Of a stretch of DNA of 64,000 nucleotides, positions 56,238 to 64,000 are shown one piece after another. This stretch comes from Williamsia faeni (lineage in GTDB: Bacteria; Actinomycetota; Actinomycetes; Mycobacteriales; Mycobacteriaceae): NCBI GenBank assembly GCA_003202005.1, contig QJJF01000014.1, positions 1 through 64,000 on the forward strand. Reading direction: 5' to 3'. Every line of letters starts with the position of its first letter. Positions within the stretch are counted from its first letter, which is position 1. Under the pieces are notes generated by a model. That model ran no database searches and was not told the origin of the DNA. It saw only the letters and a list, made by a program, of their open reading frames with translations. A program made the position numbers and the translations under genes.

Positions 56238-58087
56238 GGTTGCACCGCCGCCTCTGCTTCGCTGCTGAGTGGATACACGTGGGCAATTCCGGCATCAGCT
56301 GGATCAGGTTGCAAGGCAAACCAATAGAACCCGTGCCCGGGCAACGTCACAACGTAGGAATCGGACTCGATCTTGGGAAACGGAATGGACCCCGTCAGTT
56401 CCACCGGGATCCGGCCGTCGAACATCGACAGGTCCATGATCACGGCCTGCGGGAAGCGTGACAAATTGTTGACACAGAGGATGACATCGCTGGACCGGCG
56501 TTCTTCGGCCGACGGCGCCAACTCCCGGAGGTACGTGAGCACCGACGGGTTGCTGTTGCCGAGCTCGGTGAACGTCCCCAGCCCGAAGGCCGGATGTTGC
56601 TTGCGCACCTCGATCATCCGCCGGGTCCAATGGAGCAGCGTGTTGGTCGAGTACATCTGCGCCTCGACGTTGAGTGCCTGGAATCCGTAGGTCGGATCCA
56701 TGATCACCGGCAGGTACATCCGTGCTGGATCGGTCCGGGAGAAACCGGCGTTGCGGTCGGGTGTCCACTGCATCGGCGTACGCACTGCGTCACGGTCACC
56801 GAGCCAGATGTTGTCGCCCATTCCGATCTCGTCCCCGTAGTAGAGCATCGGGGATCCCGGCAGGCTCAGCAGTAGTGCGGTGAACAACTCCAGTTGATTC
56901 CGATCGTTGTCGAGCAACGGCGCGAGTCTGCGCCGGATCCCGATGTTCGCCTTCATCCGTGGGTCTTTGGCGTACTCGGCGTACATGTAGTCCCGCTCTT
57001 CGTCGGTGACCATCTCCAACGTCAACTCATCGTGGTTGCGCAGGAAAATCGCCCATTGCGCCGACTTCGGAATCGGCGGCGTCTGGTCGAGGATCTCCGA
57101 GATCGGGAACCGGTTCTGGCGTCGGACCGCCATGAAAATCCTTGGCATCAGCGGGAAGTGGAACGCCATGTGGCATTCGTCGCCGATGTCCGGCTCACCG
57201 AAGTACTCGACAACGTCGGCGGGCCACTGATTCGCCTCGGCCAGTAGGACACGCCCCTGGTACTCGTCGTCGACCACCTTGCGGCATCGTTTGAGAAACT
57301 GGTGGGTCTCGCTGAGATTTTCGCAGTTGGTCTCGTCCCGCTCGTACAGATAAGGCACCGCGTCGAGCCGAAATCCGTCGATCCCCAGGTCGAGCCAGAA
57401 CCGCAACACGTCGATCATCGCCTCGGCGACCTCAGGATTGTCATAGTTGAGGTCGGGCTGGTGAGAGAAGAATCGGTGCCAATAGTATTGCTTGCGAACC
57501 GGATCCCACGTCCAGTTGGACACCTCGGTATCGACGAAGATGATGCGGGCATCGGGATAACCCGAATCATCGTCGGCCCAGACGTAGTAGTCGCCGTACG
57601 GCCCTTGAGGATCCGAGCGCGACTCCTGGAACCACAGGTGGCTGTCGGACGTGTGGTTCATCACCAGGTCGGTGATGATGCGAATACCCCGACGGTGGGC
57701 CTGGTCCAGCAACTCGACAAAGTCTTCAACCGTGCCGAACTCGGGCAGGACCGTCCGGAAGTCCCGAATGTCATAGCCCCCGTCCCGCAACGGCGAATCG
57801 TAGAACGGTGGTAACCACAGGCAGTCGACACCCAGCCACGCCAGATAGTCGAGCTTGTCGGTCAGGCCCCGCAGATCACCGACTCCGTCGTTGTTCGAGT
57901 CGTTGAAGGCGCGAACGAGAACCTCGTAGAACACTGCCTTCTTGAACCACTCGTGGTCCACACGTACTGGCTTTGCGTGATCGAAGTCGTCGGACTGTGC
58001 CTCGACCAGATGTCCATCGGCTGTGTGTTCAGCCTCGGCCGGGTCATATGGCGGTCGCGATGAGTCCGGTTGATTTTCCAGGGGCAT
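56234..58087 (-). CDS. treS: trehalose synthase (maltose alpha-D-glucosyltransferase)
   Basis: GH13 enzyme that interconverts maltose and trehalose; 617 residues. The catalytic triad is visible: nucleophile D242 in [11 protein letters not shown], acid/base E284 in LLAEANQW, and D353 in LRNHDELT. The start is the ATG at 58087 with GAGG 5 bases upstream; a GTG two codons earlier is also open. It forms a two-gene operon with mak, feeding maltose 1-phosphate to GlgE, which is not in this window. Confidence 0.96.
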   Translation of the reverse strand: MPLENQPDSSRPPYDPAEAEHTADGHLVEAQSDDFDHAKPVRVDHEWFKKAVFYEVLVRAFNDSNNDGVGDLRGLTDKLDYLAWLGVDCLWLPPFYDSPLRDGGYDIRDFRTVLPEFGTVEDFVELLDQAHRRGIRIITDLVMNHTSDSHLWFQESRSDPQGPYGDYYVWADDDSGYPDARIIFVDTEVSNWTWDPVRKQYYWHRFFSHQPDLNYDNPEVAEAMIDVLRFWLDLGIDGFRLDAVPYLYERDETNCENLSETHQFLKRCRKVVDDEYQGRVLLAEANQWPADVVEYFGEPDIGDECHMAFHFPLMPRIFMAVRRQNRFPISEILDQTPPIPKSAQWAIFLRNHDELTLEMVTDEERDYMYAEYAKDPRMKANIGIRRRLAPLLDNDRNQLELFTALLLSLPGSPMLYYGDEIGMGDNIWLGDRDAVRTPMQWTPDRNAGFSRTDPARMYLPVIMDPTYGFQALNVEAQMYSTNTLLHWTRRMIEVRKQHPAFGLGTFTELGNSNPSVLTYLRELAPSAEERRSSDVILCVNNLSRFPQAVIMDLSMFDGRIPVELTGSIPFPKIESDSYVVTLPGHGFYWFALQPDPADAGIAHVYPLSSEAEAAVQP

Positions 58088-58293
58088 GCGCACCTCGGGT
58101 TGTCAGCTCGGCGTTCTTCTTCGGTCCAACCCTACGTGTTGCTGACCGAGTTGGCCCGGACTGCGAACAACCCGGAGCACGTTTATCCACACAGGCGGTC
58201 GTCATCCACATTTCGCGGATGGAACCAAAATTCCTGTCGGCACGTCACATGGCACGAACAACAATTCGACAGCGATCGCCCGGGGGCGACGAC

Positions 58294-58309
58294 AATGCCG
58301 GGGGGCATT
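58294..58309 (+). promoter_or_regulatory. small hairpin enclosing the ribosome-binding site of the secretion-substrate gene
   Basis: AATGCC-GGGG-GGCATT (58294-58309) can form a 6-bp stem-loop with the purine-rich ribosome-binding region at the loop, ending just before the ATG at 58311. It could limit translation of the operon, or the G run may simply be a strong Shine-Dalgarno sequence. Confidence 0.35.
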
Positions 58310-58310
58310 C

Positions 58311-59615
58311 ATGGGGGAACAGTTCAAGGCATCGCCGACCGAGATCAGCGGCCTCGGTAACTATGTACTGGCGGTCAACGACGGCGTGACGCAAGCCGTC
58401 AACCTGGTCAAGCAGCACACCGCGGCCACCGGTGAGTTCAAGGGCCTGATGGACGCACTTCGTGAGCCCATCGACACGCTGCACGCAGCAACGTCGACAC
58501 GCCTTGAAACCCTTCCGCCATCGTTGTCCGGAACCAGTGTCAGCCTCAAACAGACTGCGTGGAACTACACCACTACGGAACGCACCTCCGCACTGGGTTT
58601 CGAACACACCAAACAACAGATCATCGACAAGGCTCCGTTTGCACCACCATTCTCACCGTCGTCGATATCCGGAACACCGGAGAACAACGATCGATTCATT
58701 CGATGGGACGTAGTCGACGACGTTCCGGGAGCAGTCGCTTTCCGGACTCCCACGCCGGTGGATGTCATCCCGCCACCCAGCGAGAACGTCGACTGGAACG
58801 CCCTGATCGAAGATACCGCCGGATGGCTGGCTGACGCCGATTCAGCCATTGAACGACTTGTTCGCTGGAGCCCGCTCACTGCGGCATTGAATCCGCTCGC
58901 CGGAAACTGGTTGGAGCTCAAGCGCATCGGCAACACGTACGGCAAGGCCGGCACTGCGCTTGGAACTTCGGGCGACGACTTGATTTGGTCCAGCAAGGAA
59001 ATCGACAGCTACTGGGATGGTGCGGCCGCAATTGCGTACACGACCTACAGCACCAACATGGCCAACGGCCTCGAATGGAATGCTGCGGCAGGAAGGCTGA
59101 TCGACACGGGCCTGCAGATCGCGGCCCAAGGACTCGAAGACGCAGCGCGGGCAACCATCGAGCTGATCAAGGAGGGCCTATCCCGACTGATCAAAGTCGA
59201 TAGCTGGCAGGGCGTTCTCAAAGTCGCCGCCAAAGTCATTCCCTACGCAGGGACGGCCGCTGCGGTAGGCGAGGTGAGCGCCCTGCTCACAGAAGTCGGC
59301 AAAGAGATCCATCAGATGATCGAAGCCATCACCTCCACAATCGACGCGCTCAAGGCCTTCATCGAGTTCTGCGAAGACCCGATCGGATCGACGAGCGGTC
59401 AGATGGATGCAGCCGCGCAACGGAAGATCGATGAGAAGTTACAACCGATCAACGCCCTGGTGAATGAGTACAACGCGGCCGAGGCAAACGCCGAACAAAA
59501 GGCGCAAGACGTCGAAGACCTGTTGACAGCAGCGGATATTCAGGCGTTGTTGAACCAGCCAAAGACACCGTTCAGCGTCGGAACCGATAATCAGCCGTGG
59601 GAGGATGCCCAGTGA
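58311..59615 (+). CDS. type VII secretion (ESX)-like substrate with two WXG100-like modules
   Basis: A 434-residue, mostly helical protein without a signal peptide. Residues 1-100 resemble EspC/WXG100-type ESX substrates and end with the secretion signal pattern YxxxE (Y86-T-T-T-E90). A Pro-rich linker (~105-160) follows, then a second helical-hairpin module with W235-D-G237. The C-terminal ~150 residues have a hydrophobic helix (VIPYAGTAAAVGEVSALL) but no toxin motif I recognise. First gene of a four-gene operon with overlapping starts and stops. The class is likely; what the protein does is unknown. A secreted effector or toxin is one option. Confidence 0.65.
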   Translation: MGEQFKASPTEISGLGNYVLAVNDGVTQAVNLVKQHTAATGEFKGLMDALREPIDTLHAATSTRLETLPPSLSGTSVSLKQTAWNYTTTERTSALGFEHTKQQIIDKAPFAPPFSPSSISGTPENNDRFIRWDVVDDVPGAVAFRTPTPVDVIPPPSENVDWNALIEDTAGWLADADSAIERLVRWSPLTAALNPLAGNWLELKRIGNTYGKAGTALGTSGDDLIWSSKEIDSYWDGAAAIAYTTYSTNMANGLEWNAAAGRLIDTGLQIAAQGLEDAARATIELIKEGLSRLIKVDSWQGVLKVAAKVIPYAGTAAAVGEVSALLTEVGKEIHQMIEAITSTIDALKAFIEFCEDPIGSTSGQMDAAAQRKIDEKLQPINALVNEYNAAEANAEQKAQDVEDLLTAADIQALLNQPKTPFSVGTDNQPWEDAQ

Positions 59616-60196
59616 GGACAATGCCGAACACCTTTGTGTTCATTGCGCTCGTTGTGTTCGCATCCGCGTGCACTACCACCAACGAAGGCGACAATGCGGG
59701 CATGTCCGCCGTGTCCGGCGAAGAGATCGTGCCCGGTCTCACGAAACCAATCATGCCGTTGTCCGAAGACGCTCGCCAATTCTTATCGCCGCAAGAAATC
59801 TGCGACACGCTCACCCCAGAAGACATGGCCCCACTCACCGACGGCGAAGTCACCGATAAACCAACCCCTACAACCGATCTGGGGCTGCCGGGATGCAGAT
59901 GGCCAGTCGAGAACGGCTGGGGATGGCTGGAACTATCGGTCTTCGAACCGGTCAGCGTGGATGCCCTCATCACGATCTCAGAAGAGCAGTACCAGGTCGG
60001 CAACAGCACCGGCTATCAAACATTCCCGGACGCCGTCTACAGCTGCCGAGGAATTGTTGTTTCGCCCGGGGCTCCCGACGGTTACGTCCTCGGCGTCGCG
60101 TTGGACAAAGTGATTGGAACGACGCCGGCCAACCCGGACTTGTGCGAACTCGCGATACCGCAGACCGTAAAGGTCCTGGAAAGGCTGGGGTGGTGA
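59612..60196 (+). CDS. DUF3558-like lipoprotein
   Basis: A 194-residue lipoprotein: MRTMPNTFVFIALVVFASAC, with the lipidated Cys at residue 20, then a Thr/Asn-rich stretch. The rest has the DUF3558 pattern common in mycolata: EICDTLTPEDMAPL, PGCRWP, and a C-terminal LCELA, with three conserved Cys. The function of the family is unknown. The GTG start overlaps the previous stop as GTGA, with GGGAGG 6 bases upstream. It should sit on the outer face of the cell membrane. Confidence 0.75.
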   Translation: MRTMPNTFVFIALVVFASACTTTNEGDNAGMSAVSGEEIVPGLTKPIMPLSEDARQFLSPQEICDTLTPEDMAPLTDGEVTDKPTPTTDLGLPGCRWPVENGWGWLELSVFEPVSVDALITISEEQYQVGNSTGYQTFPDAVYSCRGIVVSPGAPDGYVLGVALDKVIGTTPANPDLCELAIPQTVKVLERLGW

Positions 60197-60198
60197 CG

Positions 60199-60576
60199 AT
60201 GCTTTCGCACGATGATTTCGGGAATGCGTTGAGGAAGTTGCAGGGCTCGATGGACAACCTGGCCACCTCGACCATCCGGGCGCGGAAGCGCGAGTTTGCT
60301 CCGGTTGAGATCACAACCGGCCGGACCGAGAGTTCGAATCGACCCGACGACCACCACCTGTTCTGTACCGACAAGCAGGCCCGCGACGCCGAGTTCGCCC
60401 GGCGGAAGGTTGCGGCTGTAGACAACTGGTATTTCGACCTTGCCGGCAGCAGCCAGCCCATGCGAGAAATCACAGAAGTAGAAACCCGATCGCTGCACAA
60501 GCAGGTCGAGGAATTATTCGTCCGGGAATTGAACGAATACCTTTACCACTACCCAGAAACCGAGTACAAGAATTGA
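60199..60576 (+). CDS. unknown small protein, non-exported paralogue of the next gene
   Basis: A 125-residue protein with no signal peptide or lipobox. It shares with the next gene VEI-T-TG (36-41), F-C (C56), WYF (77-79), PMREIT (87-92), ET and HK, so the two are tandem duplicates. I do not recognise the family. The ATG at 60199 lies 5 bases after GGGGTGGTG; a GTG at 60193 overlapping the previous stop as GTGA is also likely. It lacks the second Cys found near the end of its exported paralogue, consistent with a cytoplasmic location. Possibly an antitoxin or chaperone for the first gene product. Confidence 0.6.
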   Translation: MLSHDDFGNALRKLQGSMDNLATSTIRARKREFAPVEITTGRTESSNRPDDHHLFCTDKQARDAEFARRKVAAVDNWYFDLAGSSQPMREITEVETRSLHKQVEELFVRELNEYLYHYPETEYKN

Positions 60577-61076
60577 TCATCCGAACACGGTTGACAACAG
60601 CCGCCCTTGTCCTGGCTGTGGCATTCTCGGCGGCGTGCAGTGACGAGGGCGGCAACGCAACTTCCGGAACAACTGCACCCCAACAATCCAGCGCCGAGGT
60701 GCCTCAGGAATTCGATGATGCTCTCAGCGACCTCGAGAATTCGATGAAAGACCTCGGCGACGCCACCGACCGCGCCAACGACCTCGATTTCCCACCGGTG
60801 GAGATCAACACCGGCGAGGAAGCTGAAGAACCCCACGACAGCGACGCCGACCACAAACGGTTCTGTGTCGACGCAGAAGCTCGCACCGCCGAACTCGAGC
60901 TGCGCACGCGGATCGCCGTCAAAGCCTGGTATTTCGAACTCGCGAAATCCACCGAACCCATGCGGGACATCACCGACAAAGAGACACAGGAGATTCACAA
61001 ACTGGTCGAAAATGATCTTGCCAAAGAACTGAAGGCCTACCAGTCGTCACATCCCGACGTCGCCTGCGCGGGATAG
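60573..61076 (+). CDS. unknown lipoprotein, exported paralogue of the preceding gene
   Basis: A 167-residue lipoprotein: RTRLTTAALVLAVAFSAAC with C22 as the lipidation site. After a Ser/Gln linker comes a helical domain related to the previous protein: VEINTG (76-81), C98, WYF (119-121), PMRDIT (129-134), ET, HK, and an extra C165 close to the end that could pair with C98. It starts at TTG, overlapping the previous stop as TTGA. Last gene of the operon; it converges on sdhB. Function unknown; if the first gene encodes a secreted toxin, this could be the outside-facing immunity protein. Confidence 0.65.
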   Translation: MIIRTRLTTAALVLAVAFSAACSDEGGNATSGTTAPQQSSAEVPQEFDDALSDLENSMKDLGDATDRANDLDFPPVEINTGEEAEEPHDSDADHKRFCVDAEARTAELELRTRIAVKAWYFELAKSTEPMRDITDKETQEIHKLVENDLAKELKAYQSSHPDVACAG

Positions 61077-61098
61077 GTGACAACCGGGGTGCGGCCGG

Positions 61099-61845
61099 CT
61101 ACCTGCGAAAGAGCTTGTTCCCCAACCACACCAGCGGATCGTACTGACGGTCGACCACTCGCTCCTTCATCGGGATCAAGGCATTATCGGTGATCTTGAT
61201 GTGTTCGGGACACACATCCGTGCAGCACTTGGTGATGTTGCACAGTCCCAGGCCGTGTTCGGACTGCGCCGAATCACGTCGTTCGGCGACGTCGAGGGGA
61301 TGCATGTCGAGTTCGGCGACACGCATGAGATAACGCGGACCGGCAAAGTTCACTTTGTTCTCTTCATGGTCCCGAACCACATGGCAGGTGTCTTGGCAGA
61401 GGAAACATTCGATGCACTTGCGGAACTCCTGCGATCGCTGCACATCGACCTGCTTCATCCGGTACTCCCCCGGCTTCAGACCTTCGGGCGGTGTGAAGGA
61501 CTGGATCTCGCGGGCCTTGTGATAGTTGAACGAGACATCGGTGACCAGATCGCGGATCACCGGGAAGGTCCGCATCGGCGTGACGGTGATGACCTCGTCC
61601 TCGGTGAACGTCGACATCCTGCACATACACAGGAGTTTGGGGCGACCGTTGACCTCCGCCGAGCACGACCCGCACTTGCCGGCCTTGCAGTTCCAGCGGA
61701 CCGCCAGGTCCGGCGTCTGGGTGGCCTGCAACCGGTGGATGATGTCGAGCACCACCTCACCGTCGTTGGCCAGCACGGTGTAGTCCTTCAATTCACCGTC
61801 GTCGGCGTCACCACGCCACACCCGGAACTTCGCGTCATAGCCCAT
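61099..61845 (-). CDS. sdhB: succinate dehydrogenase iron-sulfur subunit (Sdh1 type)
   Basis: A 248-residue electron-transfer subunit. [2Fe-2S] ligands C53, C58, C61, C73; [4Fe-4S] ligands C144, C147, C150 and C154 (CIECFLCQDTC); [3Fe-4S] ligands C202, C208, C212 (CCTDVCPEH). Length and arrangement match M. tuberculosis Rv0247c (Sdh1). It carries electrons from the flavoprotein to menaquinone at the membrane. ATG one base after the sdhA stop; an ATG 16 codons upstream is inside sdhA. Confidence 0.95.
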   Translation of the reverse strand: MGYDAKFRVWRGDADDGELKDYTVLANDGEVVLDIIHRLQATQTPDLAVRWNCKAGKCGSCSAEVNGRPKLLCMCRMSTFTEDEVITVTPMRTFPVIRDLVTDVSFNYHKAREIQSFTPPEGLKPGEYRMKQVDVQRSQEFRKCIECFLCQDTCHVVRDHEENKVNFAGPRYLMRVAELDMHPLDVAERRDSAQSEHGLGLCNITKCCTDVCPEHIKITDNALIPMKERVVDRQYDPLVWLGNKLFRR

Positions 61846-61846
61846 G

Positions 61847-63775
61847 TCAGTTCTCCCTGTTGCCCCCGGCGTCGGGGTGACCGGCGATCTCACCGGCGGT
61901 GTAGTACTTCTCGATCTCGGTGAAATCGAAGAGTTCCAGCAGCTCCGGGCGCATGGGGGTCTGTTCCTCCTTGACCACCGTCACCTCCGGGACCGACGAA
62001 TCACTGCTGAGGTCGGCCGTACAGACCAGCAGTGTGTTGCGCCAATTCGGATCCATCGCAGGATGATCGTCGCGGGTGTGACCACCACGACTCTCGGTGC
62101 GCAGCAGTGCGGCCTTGGCGACGCATTCGCAGACCAGCAACATGTTTCGCAGATCGACGGCCAGATGCCAGCCCGGGTTGAACTGCCGGTGTCCCTCCAC
62201 CTGCATGCCGGGCAGACGCGAGCGGATGTCGGCGAGGACTTCGATCGCCTCGGCCACCTCCGCCTCTTTCCGGATGATGCCCACGAGGTCGTTCATGGAC
62301 TGCTGCAGGTCGGTGTGCAATGTGTACGGGTTCTCGGCCTTACCCTCGGTCGGCGGATCGAACGGCGCCAGCGCGAACGCCGCCGCCCGGTCGACGTCGG
62401 CCGGGGAGACGGTCGGCCTGGTCTTCAGAGATTCGATGTACGACGCCGCACCGAGCCCGGCCCGTCGACCGAAAACCAACAGATCGGATAAAGAGTTGCC
62501 GCCCAACCGATTTGAGCCATGCATGCCGCCCGAACATTCACCGGCCGCAAACAGGCCCGGCACCCGGGCCGCGCCCGTGTCCGGATCCACCTCGATCCCG
62601 CCCATCACGTAGTGACAGGTAGGACCCACCTCCATGGGTTCGGCCGTGATGTCCACATCGGCGAGCTCTTTGAACTGGTGATGCATCGACGGCAGCCGGC
62701 GGATGATCTCGTCGGCCGGCATGCGGGAGGCGATGTCGAGGTACACACCACCGTGTTCGGTGCCGCGGCCCGCCTTCACCTCTTCGTTGATGGCCCGGGC
62801 GACCTCGTCACGCGGCAGCAGGTCCGGTGTGCGGCGGGCACTGTCGTTGTCGGCCAGCCACTTGTCGGCTTCTTCCTCGGATTCGGCGTACTGGCCCTTG
62901 AACACCGGCGGAATGTAGTCGAACATGAACCGTTTGCCGTCGGTGTTCTTCAGGACACCTCCGTCACCGCGAACACCTTCCGTCACGAGGATGCCCTTGA
63001 CGCTCGGTGGCCAGACCATGCCGGTCGGATGGAACTGGATGAACTCCATGTTGATCAGGGTGGCACCGGCCCGCAACGCGAGTGCGTGTCCGTCACCGGT
63101 GTACTCCCACGAGTTCGACGTCACCTTGAACGATTTACCGATACCTCCGGTGGCGACCACCACCGCCGGGGCTTCGAACAGCACAAATCGACCGGATTCA
63201 CGCCAGTACCCGAACGCGCCCGCGATGGCATCGCCATCTTTGAGCAGTTCGGTGATGGTGCATTCGGCAAAAACCTTGATGCGCGCCTCGTAGTCACCGG
63301 TGGCCGCGTAGTCCTCCTGCTGCAGCGAGACGATCTTCTGCTGCATGGTCCGGATCAGTTCCAGACCCGTCCGGTCGCCGACGTGCGCCAGCCTCGGATA
63401 GGTGTGGCCGCCGAAGTTGCGCTGGGCGATTCGGCCGTCCTCGGTCCGATCGAACAGCGCGCCATAGGTTTCCAGCTCCCAGACCCGATCCGGCGCTTCC
63501 CGGGCGTGCAATTCCGCCATCCGCCAGTTGTTCAGGAACTTGCCGCCGCGCATCGTGTCTTTGAAATGGGTTTGCCAATTGTCTTTCGAGTTTGCGTTCC
63601 CCATCGACGCGGCACACCCGCCCTCGGCCATCACGGTGTGCGCCTTACCGAACAATGACTTACAAACCACGGCGACGGAGTAGCCCTTCTCGCGGGCCTC
63701 GATGACCGCCCGCAGACCGGCGCCCCCGGCACCGATGACTATGACGTCGTATTTGTGGCGTTCGGTTTCCGTCAT
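61847..63775 (-). CDS. sdhA: succinate dehydrogenase flavoprotein subunit (Sdh1 type)
   Basis: A 642-residue FAD-binding catalytic subunit. Dinucleotide motif GAGGAG at 15-20, covalent-FAD histidine H46 in GKAHTVMAEGG, active-site segments FHPTGMV and GGMHGSNRLGGNSL. It oxidizes succinate to fumarate, and resembles Rv0248c, the Sdh1 flavoprotein of mycobacteria. A 62-base gap containing a palindrome separates it from the upstream membrane-anchor gene. Confidence 0.95.
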   Translation of the reverse strand: MTETERHKYDVIVIGAGGAGLRAVIEAREKGYSVAVVCKSLFGKAHTVMAEGGCAASMGNANSKDNWQTHFKDTMRGGKFLNNWRMAELHAREAPDRVWELETYGALFDRTEDGRIAQRNFGGHTYPRLAHVGDRTGLELIRTMQQKIVSLQQEDYAATGDYEARIKVFAECTITELLKDGDAIAGAFGYWRESGRFVLFEAPAVVVATGGIGKSFKVTSNSWEYTGDGHALALRAGATLINMEFIQFHPTGMVWPPSVKGILVTEGVRGDGGVLKNTDGKRFMFDYIPPVFKGQYAESEEEADKWLADNDSARRTPDLLPRDEVARAINEEVKAGRGTEHGGVYLDIASRMPADEIIRRLPSMHHQFKELADVDITAEPMEVGPTCHYVMGGIEVDPDTGAARVPGLFAAGECSGGMHGSNRLGGNSLSDLLVFGRRAGLGAASYIESLKTRPTVSPADVDRAAAFALAPFDPPTEGKAENPYTLHTDLQQSMNDLVGIIRKEAEVAEAIEVLADIRSRLPGMQVEGHRQFNPGWHLAVDLRNMLLVCECVAKAALLRTESRGGHTRDDHPAMDPNWRNTLLVCTADLSSDSSVPEVTVVKEEQTPMRPELLELFDFTEIEKYYTAGEIAGHPDAGGNREN

Positions 63776-63805
63776 CTAGCAATGGCTCCTAAGCGTGAAA
63801 GCGAT

Positions 63806-63825
63806 TGCGCAACAGGTGTTGCGCA
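63806..63825. promoter_or_regulatory. perfect 20-bp palindrome between the membrane-anchor gene and sdhA
   Basis: TGCGCAACA-GG-TGTTGCGCA forms a perfect 9-bp inverted repeat with a 2-base centre in the sdhC-sdhA gap. As RNA it would be a tight hairpin upstream of sdhA; as DNA it could bind a dimeric regulator. No U tract follows, so it is not a classic terminator; mRNA processing or stabilization is possible. Confidence 0.5.
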
Positions 63826-63837
63826 CAGGGCAGCGGG

Positions 63838-64000
63838 TCAATTCACGAATCGCAGGTCGGAGATGGTGTCGCTGGCCACCAGCATGATGTAGCAATCGGT
63901 GAGCATTAGCGTGCCGAGCGTGATCCAGGCGAACTGCATGTGCCGGGTGTTGAGCTTCGACACCTGAGTCCAGATCCAATACCGGATCGGATGTGCCGAG
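63838..64000 (-). CDS. succinate dehydrogenase membrane anchor, C-terminal part (runs off the right edge)
   Basis: Only the last 53 codons are inside the window, and the 5' part lies beyond 64000. The reading frame gives HPIRYWIWTQVSKLNTRHMQ, a hydrophobic helix (FAWITLGTLMLTDCYIMLVA), and ends SDTISDLRFVN. This fits the cytochrome-b-type membrane subunit of Sdh1 (Rv0249c), placed upstream of sdhA and sdhB as expected. The partial frame has no start codon here. Confidence 0.85.
   Translation of the reverse strand, partial: SAHPIRYWIWTQVSKLNTRHMQFAWITLGTLMLTDCYIMLVASDTISDLRFVN

Overview
This window is GC-rich, almost fully coding chromosome from a mycolic-acid-type actinobacterium. Gordonia is my best guess, because the proteins look like Mycobacterium homologues with small local differences; I could not run a search. 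The basis is gene order remembered from Mycobacterium tuberculosis: argCJBDFRGH, pheS-pheT behind the infC-rpmI-rplT-tsnR cluster, uvrA near a metallo-beta-lactamase-fold gene, uvrB/DUF402/coaE/rpsA, an Rv1683-type lipase/acyl-CoA-synthetase fusion followed by Trm112-like, mpg and tyrS, the treS-mak pair, and an Sdh1-type succinate dehydrogenase. It is mostly housekeeping DNA with a few accessory islands. No IS element, prophage, CRISPR array or tRNA gene was seen.

Layout. 1-484: promoter and leader of an rRNA operon reading left out of the window. 485-5720 (minus): tyrS, mpg, Trm112-like, and the lipase/acyl-CoA synthetase. 5829-14452 (minus): complete arginine operon argC-J-B-D-F-R-G-H, mostly with 4-base start/stop overlaps. 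14537-17305 (plus): a two-gene ABC exporter and a DapB-like dehydrogenase. 17325-23107 (minus): pheT, pheS, tsnR, rplT, rpmI, infC; infC starts at AUC, and tsnR has no normal start codon because a terminator hairpin occupies its 5' end. 23473-28601: DUF1844 gene, ilvD, uvrA. 28761-33803: DUF1275 membrane protein, an MFS transporter divergent from a GlxA-type regulator with a palindromic operator, an MBL-fold hydrolase, and a DoxX protein fused to eleven 11-residue repeats. 33828-39901: a self-contained fructose PTS (ptsI divergent from fruR-fruK-fruA-ptsH). 40066-49767: HelD/HelR-type RNA polymerase helicase, universal stress protein, uvrB, DUF402, coaE with a cut-short second domain, a lipoprotein serine hydrolase, rpsA. 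49886-58087: methyltransferase, isopropylmalate-type dehydrogenase, BisC-like molybdoenzyme, 2H phosphoesterase, and the maltokinase/trehalose synthase pair.

58311-61076 is the most unusual part: a tightly coupled four-gene operon encoding a double-module type VII secretion (ESX)-like protein, a DUF3558-like lipoprotein, and two paralogous small proteins, one apparently cytoplasmic and one a lipoprotein. 61099-64000 (minus): sdhB, sdhA and the end of the membrane-anchor gene of an Sdh1-type complex.

Regulation visible in the sequence includes a CRP/GlxR-like site before the lipase/ligase gene, overlapping divergent promoters with 10-bp direct repeats in the fru locus, several leaderless promoters (a -10 box 6-7 bases before the ATG), and several strong terminators.
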